A stretch of DNA of 64,000 nt from contig OZ257136.1 in assembly GCA_965278995.1 (NCBI GenBank), forward strand, positions 3,348,001 through 3,412,000. The letters are read 5' to 3'. Within the stretch, counting starts at the first letter, position 1. Each line of letters opens with the position of its first letter. This document shows, piece after piece, positions 1-8,781 of this stretch. The DNA is from JADJYF01 sp965278995. GTDB lineage: Bacteria > Pseudomonadota > Gammaproteobacteria > Ga0077536. Both the position numbers and the translations under genes were made by a program. The notes beneath the pieces are model-generated. The model was not told the origin of the DNA. It did no database searches and worked only from the letters and a program-made list of their open reading frames with translations.

Positions 1-45
1 GCAGGCGTGAACAAGCACTCCGATCGGGCCTGAGAACAGGCCGAC

Positions 46-2991
46 ATGCCTTTCGCTTCCATTCTCATTCCAACCTACAACCAGGCCGAGTTCCTGTGTG
101 CAGCGCTCGACAGCGTGCTGGTGCAGACCGACCAGGATTGGGAGGCGGTCGTAGTCGACGACGGCTCCACCGACACGACCGCTGCGGTGCTCGCGGACTA
201 CGCGGCACGCGACCCGCGAATCCGTCCGTACCACCAGACCAACGGTGGTGTGGGTGCGGCGCTCAACCGGGCGTTCGCGGAGGCGCGCGGTGAGTGGATC
301 CACTGGCTGAGTTCGGACGATCTGTTCGAGCCTGGCAAACTCGCGCTCAACCGACGCTATATCGACGCGGCGCAAGATGTTGATTTCTTCTTCTCGCGCT
401 TTCGTCTGCTGCGCCACGCCAGCGGCGTGATCGAGGATGTCGATTTGTGGGGGCCGCTACCACCCGCAGGTTTTGAGGTGCTCGGCCTGATGTACCGCAA
501 TTTCGTCAGCGGGATCTCGATCTGCGTGCGCCGGCAACGCTGGCTGGCGGTCGGCGCGTTCGACGCCGCGTTGCGTTACGGGCAGGATTACGACATGTGG
601 CTGCGTCTGCTGCTCGTCCTGCGGGCGGCTTTCATTCCAGAGCGCACCGTCATCAGTCGCCATCATGCGGCGCAGGGTTCGGAACAATTTGCCGCCGCCT
701 GCTACTACGACAGTGCCCGGGCCGCGCTCCGCGTGCTCGCGACCCACACCTTCGACACGCTGTGCCCGCAGGTCGATTTGCGCGACGGCGCTGCGGCGGA
801 ACGCGCCTATCAACTCGCCATGGCTGCCGCCAGCGATCCGAGTTCGTTCGTTTATCGACTCGGCATCCATCCTCTGTTGGCCGGCAGACTGCAGGCCTGG
901 CTGTGGAATGACCTGTCGGATCCAGTCCGTCAGGGGTTGCGTCGGCGCTTCGCCCGCAGCGCGGGAGAGCTGGCAGTCCGCCATCGCAGCACGGAATTCG
1001 GACGAATGTGGGCGGCGCTCCACTATGGTGTCGCCGCCGATTTGCCGCTCAACGTCCGCGAACTGGATTTGGTTGCGCTGGCGCGGCGCAGTCACGCGCG
1101 CCTCACTGCTGCGCGGCATGTCGAAGCCGGCGATCTGGCGCGTTATCTGCTCAGCATGGGCTTGGACGTAACAGACGTGGTCGACCGCTATCCGCTCGCA
1201 TCCGTATTGATCCTCGACCCTGCGCGGTCCCCGATCAGCGAATCGCTCGCGCTTAGCCTCTCAGTGGCCGGTCACGCGGTGGTCCGTATCGGTAATCAAT
1301 TGACCGTCGATGAAGGTGGGCTGCAGGCGACGTCCGGCGCAGCTGCGTTCGATGACGACCGCGCGTTGGCGCGTCTCGGGCAGTTTGACGTAGTTGTCGA
1401 CCGCAGCGAGCGCGCGCTGTACCGGGCGTGCGTCTGTGACCAGTACATCACGGCGGCGGATGTCCTGCGACGACCGGATGAAGACGAGACCAGTGCCTTG
1501 CTGCGTAGCGTGCGGGCGCGCCTGCCCGGGCACGACACCCCATCCGACGAGCGACAGCGCGTCGTGCTGTTCGCCTACACCGATAGCGGCGGCGGCGCGG
1601 AGAAAGTTCTGGCCCAGCTTGCGCGTAAGCTCGATCGCAGCCGCTACGCGGTCGAAGTGGTGACCTTGTTCCGCAGTGGGCTTCGCCATGAACTGCCAGC
1701 CGGCGTACCCGTTTACTGTCTGAGCGAGGATGTCGTCCAGATCGTCGCCCCGCTAACCGAGTCGGCGGCCGGTGCAGCCGACATCGGCGCGACTGTTGCG
1801 GAGCCGTATCGGTCGCTCCATGCGCCGGACTGGGAATTGGTCGAGGCAGTGGCCTCGCGCATCCCGCGACAATTGCGCACCCTCGTGCGCAAACTGGGTT
1901 TGAATCGCCACGCAGTACGGGCGCTGCGCCTGATTGGCGCGTGGCGTGGCAAGGGCAGTTATCCGGCGGCACGGCTGTGGCATGCGCGTCGGCGGCAAAA
2001 TCCGGGCGTGTTACCGACTGCAGCTGCACCTTCGGTCACGGACACACAGCCTCCCGCAGGGCTGGCTTCATCCGCGATCGGGGGTCGGCTCGCCGCCTAT
2101 CTCGACGGCTTGCCAGATAACGTGCGCATCGTCACGTTCATGGAGCACGCCGCGTTGTACATGGTGGCGGTCGCTGCACAACGTCTACCGGCTGTGGTCG
2201 CGACCTTCCACACCCATGAATCGAGTTACCTTGACACGATCTTCCCCGACGCGACGGCGCGTGAGTTCGCCCGTGCCGCACTCGCGACGATGGCCGCGCA
2301 GGCGCGCGCGTGCACGTTTCCCGGACGCGGCTGCGCCGACGATTTTCTCACTGAGATTGCGCCGGGTTCCAGCGCAGTGCGCGTGGTGGAGAATCCGGTC
2401 GATGCCGCCCTGATCCGCTTCCTCAGCGCTGGCGCCCGCGATGCTGCGCTGGAGGCCTGGGTGGCCGCTCGCCCGCTGGTCGTCTGCCTCGCGCGCCTGG
2501 ATGCGACGAAGGATCACCAGGCGTTGTTGACGGCCTGCGTATCCATGCGCGCGCGCGGCGTCGATTTCGCACTGCTCAATATCGGCGGTGGTCCGCTGCA
2601 AGCCAGCCTCGAATCGCTGACAGCCCAACTTTGCCTGCAGGACTGCGTGCGTTACACGGGGATGCTCGACAATCCATTTCCGTGGCTCGGGCGCGCACAC
2701 GCGCTGGTCTTGAGTTCGCGTTTCGAGGCTTTTGGCCTGGTACTGGCCGAAGCCATGGCGCTCGAAGTGCCGGTTGTCGCCGTCGACTGTCCGTGTGGTC
2801 CGGCCGAGGTGCTGGCTGCGGGCGAGTACGGATTACTCGTGCCGCAGGGCGACACCGATGCGCTGGCTGTCGCCATGACTCGGGTCCTGTGCGACGAAGG
2901 CGTGCGCACGCGTCTGATCGCGGTGGGCACGGCGGGTGCCTCACGTTACCACCCTCAGGATTTCGTGCGTAAGCTGACGGCCTGCATCTGA
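46..2991 (+). CDS. GT2-GT4 two-domain glycosyltransferase
   Basis: This 981-residue protein carries two glycosyltransferase modules. The N-terminal GT-A (family 2) domain has the start SILIPTYNQAEF at residues 5-16, the nucleotide-binding DDGSTD at about 38-43 and an SSDD acidic motif at 89-92. A poorly recognisable middle is followed from about residue 505 by a GT-B (family 4) domain that ends with the E-x7-E loop (EAFGLVLAE) and a CGPAEVL segment. It probably adds two sugars to a lipid-linked oligosaccharide at the cytoplasmic membrane. The ATG at 46 follows the GAACAGG of the leader and only 45 bases precede it, so an upstream partner may exist outside the window. The next glycosyltransferase starts 4 bases after the stop. 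Donor and acceptor sugars cannot be read from sequence. Confidence 0.93.
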   Translation: MPFASILIPTYNQAEFLCAALDSVLVQTDQDWEAVVVDDGSTDTTAAVLADYAARDPRIRPYHQTNGGVGAALNRAFAEARGEWIHWLSSDDLFEPGKLALNRRYIDAAQDVDFFFSRFRLLRHASGVIEDVDLWGPLPPAGFEVLGLMYRNFVSGISICVRRQRWLAVGAFDAALRYGQDYDMWLRLLLVLRAAFIPERTVISRHHAAQGSEQFAAACYYDSARAALRVLATHTFDTLCPQVDLRDGAAAERAYQLAMAAASDPSSFVYRLGIHPLLAGRLQAWLWNDLSDPVRQGLRRRFARSAGELAVRHRSTEFGRMWAALHYGVAADLPLNVRELDLVALARRSHARLTAARHVEAGDLARYLLSMGLDVTDVVDRYPLASVLILDPARSPISESLALSLSVAGHAVVRIGNQLTVDEGGLQATSGAAAFDDDRALARLGQFDVVVDRSERALYRACVCDQYITAADVLRRPDEDETSALLRSVRARLPGHDTPSDERQRVVLFAYTDSGGGAEKVLAQLARKLDRSRYAVEVVTLFRSGLRHELPAGVPVYCLSEDVVQIVAPLTESAAGAADIGATVAEPYRSLHAPDWELVEAVASRIPRQLRTLVRKLGLNRHAVRALRLIGAWRGKGSYPAARLWHARRRQNPGVLPTAAAPSVTDTQPPAGLASSAIGGRLAAYLDGLPDNVRIVTFMEHAALYMVAVAAQRLPAVVATFHTHESSYLDTIFPDATAREFARAALATMAAQARACTFPGRGCADDFLTEIAPGSSAVRVVENPVDAALIRFLSAGARDAALEAWVAARPLVVCLARLDATKDHQALLTACVSMRARGVDFALLNIGGGPLQASLESLTAQLCLQDCVRYTGMLDNPFPWLGRAHALVLSSRFEAFGLVLAEAMALEVPVVAVDCPCGPAEVLAAGEYGLLVPQGDTDALAVAMTRVLCDEGVRTRLIAVGTAGASRYHPQDFVRKLTACI

Positions 2992-2995
2992 TTTC

Positions 2996-3979
2996 GTGAG
3001 TACCGCCAGCGACAAGGCGAAAGTGACAATCGTCACGCCGGTTTACAACGGCGAACGCTTCCTGCCGCAGACACTGGCGGCGCTATGCGCACAGACTTAT
3101 CTACCGCTGCATCGGATCGTTGTCGATGACGGCTCGACCGATACCACGCCGCTTATCCTCGAGGATTACGCCGGGCTCGTTGAAGTGATCCGGCAGGACA
3201 ACGCAGGCGAGGCGCAAGCCGTTAATCGCGGGATCCGAGCTGCAGGCACCGACTACATTTGCGTGGTCAATGCCGACGATCTAATCGATGCTGACTGGAT
3301 CGAACAAGCCATGACAGTGCTCACCGACCATCCCGAACTGGTCGGCGTCTATCCGGACTACCGGATCATCGATGCGCAGGGCGAGACTCTTCGCGTAGTT
3401 CGCACGCATGACTACGATTACCGCATGATGCTGGAGCAGCACCTGTGCATGATCGGACCCGGAGCTGTGTTTCGGCAGTCCGCATTCGGTGTGGAGGCCG
3501 TTCGTTCGCCGGCCCTGCCGCTGAACGGTGATTTCGACGCCTGGTTGCGTCTCGGTCTGCGCGGTCCGCTGCGTCGGGTGGCGGAAGTCAAGGCCAGTTG
3601 GCGCGAGCACGGCGGAGCGACGTCGTTGACGATGCGCAATGCGCGCCTGGCCGCCGCGCGCATCGAACTCGTGCGAGGCTTCTTTGCACGGGACGATTTA
3701 CCCGTCGAGATCCGAGTGCTCGAGCCGCAGGCGCTCAGTGCGGCCTATTACTGCGCAGCCACACTTGCGCTGCACGACCCAGCGGTGCCCGGACGTCGTT
3801 ATGCCTGGCGCTCGCTATGCTGCAAGCAGCGCTGGCCGCAGCATATTCTGCCGGAGCGCCGCAGGTCGCTGAAACTGATGCTCTACCTGCTCGGGTTACC
3901 GTGGACCCTTCCGTTGAAATCAGTTTACCGTCGCTGGCTCGCGTGGCGCGGGTGTGGTGCGCAGCTTGACTGGCACTGA
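2996..3979 (+). CDS. Family 2 glycosyltransferase
   Basis: This 327-residue GT-A protein begins VTIVTPVYNGERFLPQ near residue 10, has DDGSTDTT near 41-48 and VVNADDLIDADW near 92. This is the standard GT2 arrangement of nucleotide-binding and metal-binding acidic residues. The start is GTG at 2996, four bases after the preceding stop, consistent with translational coupling. The C-terminal third holds a basic, hydrophobic stretch (LPWTLPLKSVYRRW) that may associate with the membrane. The 3' end overlaps the next GT4 gene by 26 bases. It likely adds one sugar during repeat-unit assembly; specificity is unknown. Confidence 0.92.
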   Translation: MSTASDKAKVTIVTPVYNGERFLPQTLAALCAQTYLPLHRIVVDDGSTDTTPLILEDYAGLVEVIRQDNAGEAQAVNRGIRAAGTDYICVVNADDLIDADWIEQAMTVLTDHPELVGVYPDYRIIDAQGETLRVVRTHDYDYRMMLEQHLCMIGPGAVFRQSAFGVEAVRSPALPLNGDFDAWLRLGLRGPLRRVAEVKASWREHGGATSLTMRNARLAAARIELVRGFFARDDLPVEIRVLEPQALSAAYYCAATLALHDPAVPGRRYAWRSLCCKQRWPQHILPERRRSLKLMLYLLGLPWTLPLKSVYRRWLAWRGCGAQLDWH

Positions 3980-5093
3980 CACGGTAGTGCTCGTGATCGC
4001 GGGGCTCGGTTTCGGCGGGGCCGAGCGCTCGGCGCTGTCCATCGCCAGCGGTCTGCTGCTGCACGGATATCGTGTGCGCCTGGTTACGCTGGCCGACAGC
4101 GCCACCGCACCTGCATATTCCTTACCGTCGGGGCTCGAACTGCGGCAGCTTGGCCTGCAGCGCGCTTCCCGCGGTCTGGGAACGGGTATCTGCAACAATC
4201 TTGCCCGCCTGTGGCGCATCCGGGCTGCCGTCGACGACCTGCGCGCGCCGACGGTAATCAGTTTCGTGCACCAAACGAATGTCCTCACCGTGCTCGCGTT
4301 GTGGGGTACCGGAGCGCGGGTGGTCGTCTGCGAGGAAACCGAGCCGTCGGTATCGGCCGGCAGCGCTGCATGGGACGCGCTGCGACGCTTGTCCTATCGA
4401 CATGCCGCGCATGTCGTCGTGCGCACGCAGGCGGCCGTGGGCAGTCTGGCGCCGGCGTTACGCGTACGCGCATTGGTCATTCCCAATGCGGTCGAACTCG
4501 CCGAGCAGGTTGCCGACGATGTTTGTTTCGTTGCGCCAGTTCCGCATGTTCTGGCAGTCGGCCGGCTCGAGAAAGAGAAAGGCTGCGATCTGTTGATCGA
4601 GGCCTTTGGCCGCGTCGCTGCCGATCATCCGGACTGGTCCCTGTGCATCATCGGCGAAGGCGCCGAGCGTGCGGCGCTGACGGTTCGCCTGGCTGCGTTG
4701 GGGCTGTCGAAGCGGGTCTGCCTTCCCGGCACGCTGCTGATGTCGGTCACGCGTTATCGGCTTGCCGGGCTGTTCGTCTCGGCGTCGCGGCGTGAGTCTT
4801 TCGGGCTTGCGATCGCCGAAGCCATGGCGTGCGGTTGTACGGTGCTCGCGACGAACTGCCCGAGTGGGCCAGGCGAGCTGATCGACAGTGATCACGACGG
4901 CCTGCTCGTGCCGAACGAGGACATCGCTGCACTCGCCACAGCGATGAGCAGGCTGATGGGTGACGCCGATCTACGCACAACATTGGCGAGACAAGCGTCG
5001 ATCAGCGCCAAGCGCCATGCGCCGTCGCGCATCGCGGAGATCTGGCGCGACATCGTCGAACGCTTGCGCTGCACCGACCAGGGGCAAATGTGA
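3954..5093 (+). CDS. Family 4 glycosyltransferase
   Basis: This 379-residue GT-B enzyme has the N-terminal glycine-rich turn IAGLGFGGAERS near residues 15-26, the VGRLEKEKGCDLLIEAF acceptor/donor hinge in the middle, and the E-x7-E donor loop ESFGLAIAEAM followed by CPSGPGELI near residue 290. The GTG start at 3954 lies inside the end of the preceding glycosyltransferase gene, giving a 26-base overlap. A later GTG or TTG start is possible because the first eight residues are not conserved in type. It belongs to the first three-gene glycosyltransferase run and probably acts on the same lipid-linked intermediate. Confidence 0.92.
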   Translation: MVRSLTGTDTVVLVIAGLGFGGAERSALSIASGLLLHGYRVRLVTLADSATAPAYSLPSGLELRQLGLQRASRGLGTGICNNLARLWRIRAAVDDLRAPTVISFVHQTNVLTVLALWGTGARVVVCEETEPSVSAGSAAWDALRRLSYRHAAHVVVRTQAAVGSLAPALRVRALVIPNAVELAEQVADDVCFVAPVPHVLAVGRLEKEKGCDLLIEAFGRVAADHPDWSLCIIGEGAERAALTVRLAALGLSKRVCLPGTLLMSVTRYRLAGLFVSASRRESFGLAIAEAMACGCTVLATNCPSGPGELIDSDHDGLLVPNEDIAALATAMSRLMGDADLRTTLARQASISAKRHAPSRIAEIWRDIVERLRCTDQGQM

Positions 5094-5177
5094 TCGTGAC
5101 GAGTGTCCGGAATGACGACAGCGGATCAAGAGCGGCGCTTACCCGGAATACGGCAGAGCGCAAGATCCTCGCTGACG

Positions 5178-7001
5178 TCAGTCGAGTGCGAAGGTGGTCC
5201 GCCAGTTATCGTCCTCGCTCAAAGGCGTCTGTCGATCCTTCAACACGACAAATGAACCAATCACCAGCACGTCCATTTCCGTTCGCATGAAACAGCGCCA
5301 GGAATCGATCGGAGAACATACGACAGGCTCACCGCGCACGTTAAAGCTGGTGTTGACCAGCAGTGGACACCCGGTCAATGCGTGGAAGCGCGTGAGCAAC
5401 GCGTGGTAACGCGGATTGGTCTCAGCATGCACGCTCTGAATGCGGGCCGAGTAGTCGACATGGGTCACGGCGGGAATACTCGAGCGCGGCCGGTTCAAAC
5501 GCTCGATACCGAAAGCTTTCGGTAACTCGGGATCGTCGAGCACGCGATGCTCCACACGCACAGGCGCAACCAGAAGCATGTAGGGCGTATCGGCATCCAG
5601 CTCGAACCATTGTGCGATCTGTTCGCGGAGGACTGACGGTGCAAATGGCCGAAAACTTTCGCGATACTTGATCTTGAGATTCATCACCGATTGCATCCGC
5701 GGCGAGCGCGGGTCGCCGAGAATGCTGCGCGCGCCCAGTGCGCGCGGCCCGAACTCCATGCGCCCTTGATGCCAGCCGACCACCTTGTCGTCGGCGAGCA
5801 ATTGCGCCGTGCGCTGCATGAGCGCGGCTTCGTCGTACCGCTCATAGACTGCGCCTGCCGCGTCCAGACATTCCGCAATTTCAGTGTCGCTGTGGCAGGG
5901 CCCCAGATAGGCGCCGTGCATGGAATCGTGAACGCCATCCGTCAGTCGCGGATTGCCGAGTACCCGATGATGAATGGCCAAAGCGACCCCGAGTGCGCCA
6001 CCGGCGTCGCCAGCAGCAGGCTGGATCCACAGCCGGCGGAAAGGTCCTTCGCGAAGCAGCCGACCGTTACCCACGCAATTCAAGGCAACGCCGCCGGCGA
6101 GACACAGATTTTCCATGCCGGTTTCACGATGCACGTGGCGGGCCATGCGCAGCATCGCTTCCTCGGTCACGACCTGTATTGAAGCCGCGATATCCATTTC
6201 GCGCTGCGTGATTGGCGACTCGGGGCGACGCGGCGGGCCACCGAAGATGGCATCGAATGACGGCGCCGTCATGGTCAAGCCACCCAGGTAGCCGAAGTGA
6301 CGCATGTTGAGCTTGAGGGAACCGTCGTCTTTCAGTTCGACCAGATGATCGAGAATACGCTGGACGTAAATTGGCTGCCCGTAAGGGGCCAGGCCCATCA
6401 ATTTGTATTCGCCTGAATTGACCTTGAAACCGGTGTAATAGGTAAATGCGGAATACAGCAGTCCCAGAGAATGGGGAAAGTGCAGTTCGGCCAGCAATTC
6501 GAGCTCGGCACCGCGTCCGACGCCATAAGATGAGGTCGCCCACTCGCCGACGCCATCAATCGTGAGCACGGCTGCTTCGGCAAACGGCGACGGATAGAAC
6601 GCGCTCGCGGCGTGCGATTCGTGATGTTCGGCAAAAAGAATTTCGCCGCCGTACTCAGGCAGTTCGCGGGCGATGGCGCTTCGCGTGAACAGTTTGTCCT
6701 TGATCCACACCGGCATGGCGGTCAGGAAGGAACGCAGTCCGCGCGGTGCGACACCCAGATACTGTTCCAGCAGCCGTTCGAACTTCAACAGCGGTTTGTC
6801 ATAGAAGCCGACGTGATCGAGATCACGAACCGAAATGCCGCCTTCGGCCAGTACATAGGCTATCGCGTGCCTTGGGAAGTCCGGATCGTGCTTGCGTCGT
6901 GTAAAGCGTTCCTCCTGCGCAGCAGCCACTATCTCACCATCGCGCACCAGACAGGCAGCGGCATCGTGATAGTAGGCGGAGATCCCGAGAATGCTCGTCA
7001 T
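5178..7001 (-). CDS. NodU/CmcH-family carbamoyltransferase
   Basis: The 607-residue protein matches the carbamoyltransferase family in length and architecture. The N-terminal kinase-like fold begins ILGISAYYHDAAACLV, and a His-rich EHHESHAASAFYPSPF segment lies near residues 124-139. The C-terminal YrdC-like half contains GRMEFGPRALGARSILGDPR. The family moves a carbamoyl group from carbamoyl phosphate, via an adenylate, to a hydroxyl of a sugar or antibiotic. Its ATG overlaps the TGA of the SxtJ-like gene upstream (TGATG at 6999-7003), so the three-gene set 7565 to 5178 is probably one operon. In a polysaccharide locus the likely substrate is a sugar hydroxyl; that is inference. Confidence 0.95.
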   Translation of the reverse strand: MTSILGISAYYHDAAACLVRDGEIVAAAQEERFTRRKHDPDFPRHAIAYVLAEGGISVRDLDHVGFYDKPLLKFERLLEQYLGVAPRGLRSFLTAMPVWIKDKLFTRSAIARELPEYGGEILFAEHHESHAASAFYPSPFAEAAVLTIDGVGEWATSSYGVGRGAELELLAELHFPHSLGLLYSAFTYYTGFKVNSGEYKLMGLAPYGQPIYVQRILDHLVELKDDGSLKLNMRHFGYLGGLTMTAPSFDAIFGGPPRRPESPITQREMDIAASIQVVTEEAMLRMARHVHRETGMENLCLAGGVALNCVGNGRLLREGPFRRLWIQPAAGDAGGALGVALAIHHRVLGNPRLTDGVHDSMHGAYLGPCHSDTEIAECLDAAGAVYERYDEAALMQRTAQLLADDKVVGWHQGRMEFGPRALGARSILGDPRSPRMQSVMNLKIKYRESFRPFAPSVLREQIAQWFELDADTPYMLLVAPVRVEHRVLDDPELPKAFGIERLNRPRSSIPAVTHVDYSARIQSVHAETNPRYHALLTRFHALTGCPLLVNTSFNVRGEPVVCSPIDSWRCFMRTEMDVLVIGSFVVLKDRQTPLSEDDNWRTTFALD

Positions 7002-7396
7002 CAGAACTGCTGACGATAACGATCCGGATTATTGGCTTCGGGTGTACGGCGCACCCAATGCGACTCTTTCTTTTGTCCCATCGCGCGATTGAGCGGGTCG
7101 GAAACCAAACGTCTGAGAAATCCTATCGGCGCGAACATGAGAAAAAAAAGCAGTGACAGAATCACCGTAGTGTTGATGCGACCAAGCACATGCGCGAACG
7201 TCATCCAGCCCCGTTCGACTGGCGCGAGCAACTGCGGCGCCAGAGTGCCACACACGACCAGCGGACAACCGATAGTCCAGAGTACGAACGGCATTACGTC
7301 GTGACCGCGCCACCACGACCACCCGCCGATCACCATGAAGACGCCACCGACGACCAGTCCGAAACGCCGAAGCTGCGCAGGAGCGACAGTAGCCAT
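7001..7396 (-). CDS. SxtJ-like membrane protein
   Basis: This 131-residue protein has an N-terminal segment LRRFGLVVGGVFMVIGGWSW followed by further hydrophobic stretches (MPFVLWTIGCPLVVCGTLA and TVILSLLFFLMFAPIGFL), then a basic tail ending in WVRRTPEANNPDRYRQQF. The topology and the position directly upstream of a carbamoyltransferase fit the SxtJ family, named from the saxitoxin cluster and often adjacent to such enzymes. Its function is not established. It starts one base after the stop of the small DUF5989-like gene and its stop overlaps the start of the carbamoyltransferase. Confidence 0.85.
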   Translation of the reverse strand: MATVAPAQLRRFGLVVGGVFMVIGGWSWWRGHDVMPFVLWTIGCPLVVCGTLAPQLLAPVERGWMTFAHVLGRINTTVILSLLFFLMFAPIGFLRRLVSDPLNRAMGQKKESHWVRRTPEANNPDRYRQQF

Positions 7397-7397
7397 C

Positions 7398-7565
7398 TCA
7401 GAACAGTGTGTAGATGAACGGCGCGATGACCGACCCTTGAGCGAGCACCAGCAAGCCGCCGAACAACGTCATCACGACGATGATCGGGCCCAACCACCAT
7501 TTTTTACGGGTGCGCATAAACGCCCACAACTCAGCCACGGCCGCCAGCTTGCTGTTCTTCGACAT
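7398..7565 (-). CDS. DUF5989-like small membrane protein
   Basis: A 55-residue protein beginning MSKNSKLAAVAELWAFMRTR, then a basic KKWW segment and one transmembrane helix (IIVVMTLFGGLLVLAQGS). The reading frame extends upstream, but the ATG at 7565 gives the standard size and start of the DUF5989 family, which typically precedes SxtJ and a carbamoyltransferase. One base separates its stop from the SxtJ start. A role as an accessory of membrane-associated carbamoylation is suggested by context only. Confidence 0.85.
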   Translation of the reverse strand: MSKNSKLAAVAELWAFMRTRKKWWLGPIIVVMTLFGGLLVLAQGSVIAPFIYTLF

Positions 7566-7647
7566 GGTGCTCCACACCCCTCGTGGTGGGCGCCTCGACA
7601 ACGATACGCCCGGGCCACCAGAATACCCCAATGAGGGGAGATACGCT

Positions 7648-8781
7648 GTGAAGAATCGACAACAGGCCGGGGCGACCACGATGCGCGATTGGCGCCTGTT
7701 ATTGATCACGCTGTTGGCTTGTCTCCCGCTGATGGAGATTGCTGTCCGCATCGCAGATCCGCCGCTGCTCCACGTCGGCGAGACCGTGCTCCTGTTGAGT
7801 GCGGTACCGCAGCGCGACGGACACGGTGGCATCCGCTTCGAACCGAATATCGCCGTGCGCGAGGTCGTCGTCGCCGGCGACACCATTGAATACGACGTGC
7901 GTTTCCGGACCAACAACCGGGGTCGCGTCGACCATCGCGATTACACGGATCGTAACCAAAGTGAGCGTGTCTACGCGGTCGTTGGCGACTCCTACGCCAT
8001 GGGCGTTGAAGGCGGCGAACCATGGCTTCCGAAACTGCGTGATGACACCGGGCTCGAACTCTACAACTTCGGCATGGGCGCCGTCGGCGTCGCTGAATTT
8101 GCCCGCATTCTCAATCGCGAAGCGGCTGACCTGTGGTTCTCCGATATCGTTGTCATCGCCATTTCTGACGATTTCACCAGACCGCTGTTCGATCTGGAAG
8201 TCAGCGGACAGGATGTCTGGTTCTGTATCGAGGGCCAGTCGAACGAACAATGCCGGGCGCGTCCCGCCATCGTCCATCTGATCGATGCCGATATCGATCA
8301 ATCCGGACTTATCGAGCGCGCTCGGGCAGCACGTGCCAGTTCAGCGGTCAGCAATAGCGACGACAGCGCGGTACTCCGTCTACTCAAATATTCGAAGCTG
8401 CTGGTATTCCTGAAACGACTCACCAAGCCGACCGTTCACAGCGGCAGCCTGCACACCGAACTCGGCGAACAAAATCTGCAGGCACTGGCCGGCATGCGCA
8501 GCGCTTTTCCCGAGAAACGCCTGTGGTTCGTCCACGTCCCGGATAAATTCGAGACCGTGAGACAACGTTACGACGTCGATCTCGGCGAGACCGTCAAATC
8601 ATACGGTTTCGACTATCTTCCGGCGCTCGAGCGCTGTGAATTTACGCCCGATCTCTATTACACCAACGATAATCATCCCAACCGCGAAGGCTATCAGCGG
8701 CTCAGCCAGTGCGTGCGTAAGCTGCTTGAATTTCCGCTGCGGACTGCCGCAGCGGAGGTGCCGGCGACTTCAGTCGAATAA
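7648..8781 (+). CDS. SGNH/GDSL-like hydrolase, membrane-anchored
   Basis: I chose the GTG at 7648 because GAGGGGAG lies about eight bases upstream; this gives 377 residues. An N-terminal hydrophobic segment (LLLITLLACLPLMEIAVRIA, residues 18-37) probably anchors the protein. The catalytic-type motifs are GDSYAMG with Ser115, FGMGAVGV as the glycine block, and NDNHPNREGYQ near the C terminus, which supplies the Asp-x-x-His pair. Such proteins occur in polysaccharide loci as O-acetyl esterases or AlgX-like O-acetyltransferases. Its last 12 bases overlap the convergent GT9 gene. Whether it adds or removes an acyl group is unknown. Confidence 0.85.
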   Translation: MKNRQQAGATTMRDWRLLLITLLACLPLMEIAVRIADPPLLHVGETVLLLSAVPQRDGHGGIRFEPNIAVREVVVAGDTIEYDVRFRTNNRGRVDHRDYTDRNQSERVYAVVGDSYAMGVEGGEPWLPKLRDDTGLELYNFGMGAVGVAEFARILNREAADLWFSDIVVIAISDDFTRPLFDLEVSGQDVWFCIEGQSNEQCRARPAIVHLIDADIDQSGLIERARAARASSAVSNSDDSAVLRLLKYSKLLVFLKRLTKPTVHSGSLHTELGEQNLQALAGMRSAFPEKRLWFVHVPDKFETVRQRYDVDLGETVKSYGFDYLPALERCEFTPDLYYTNDNHPNREGYQRLSQCVRKLLEFPLRTAAAEVPATSVE

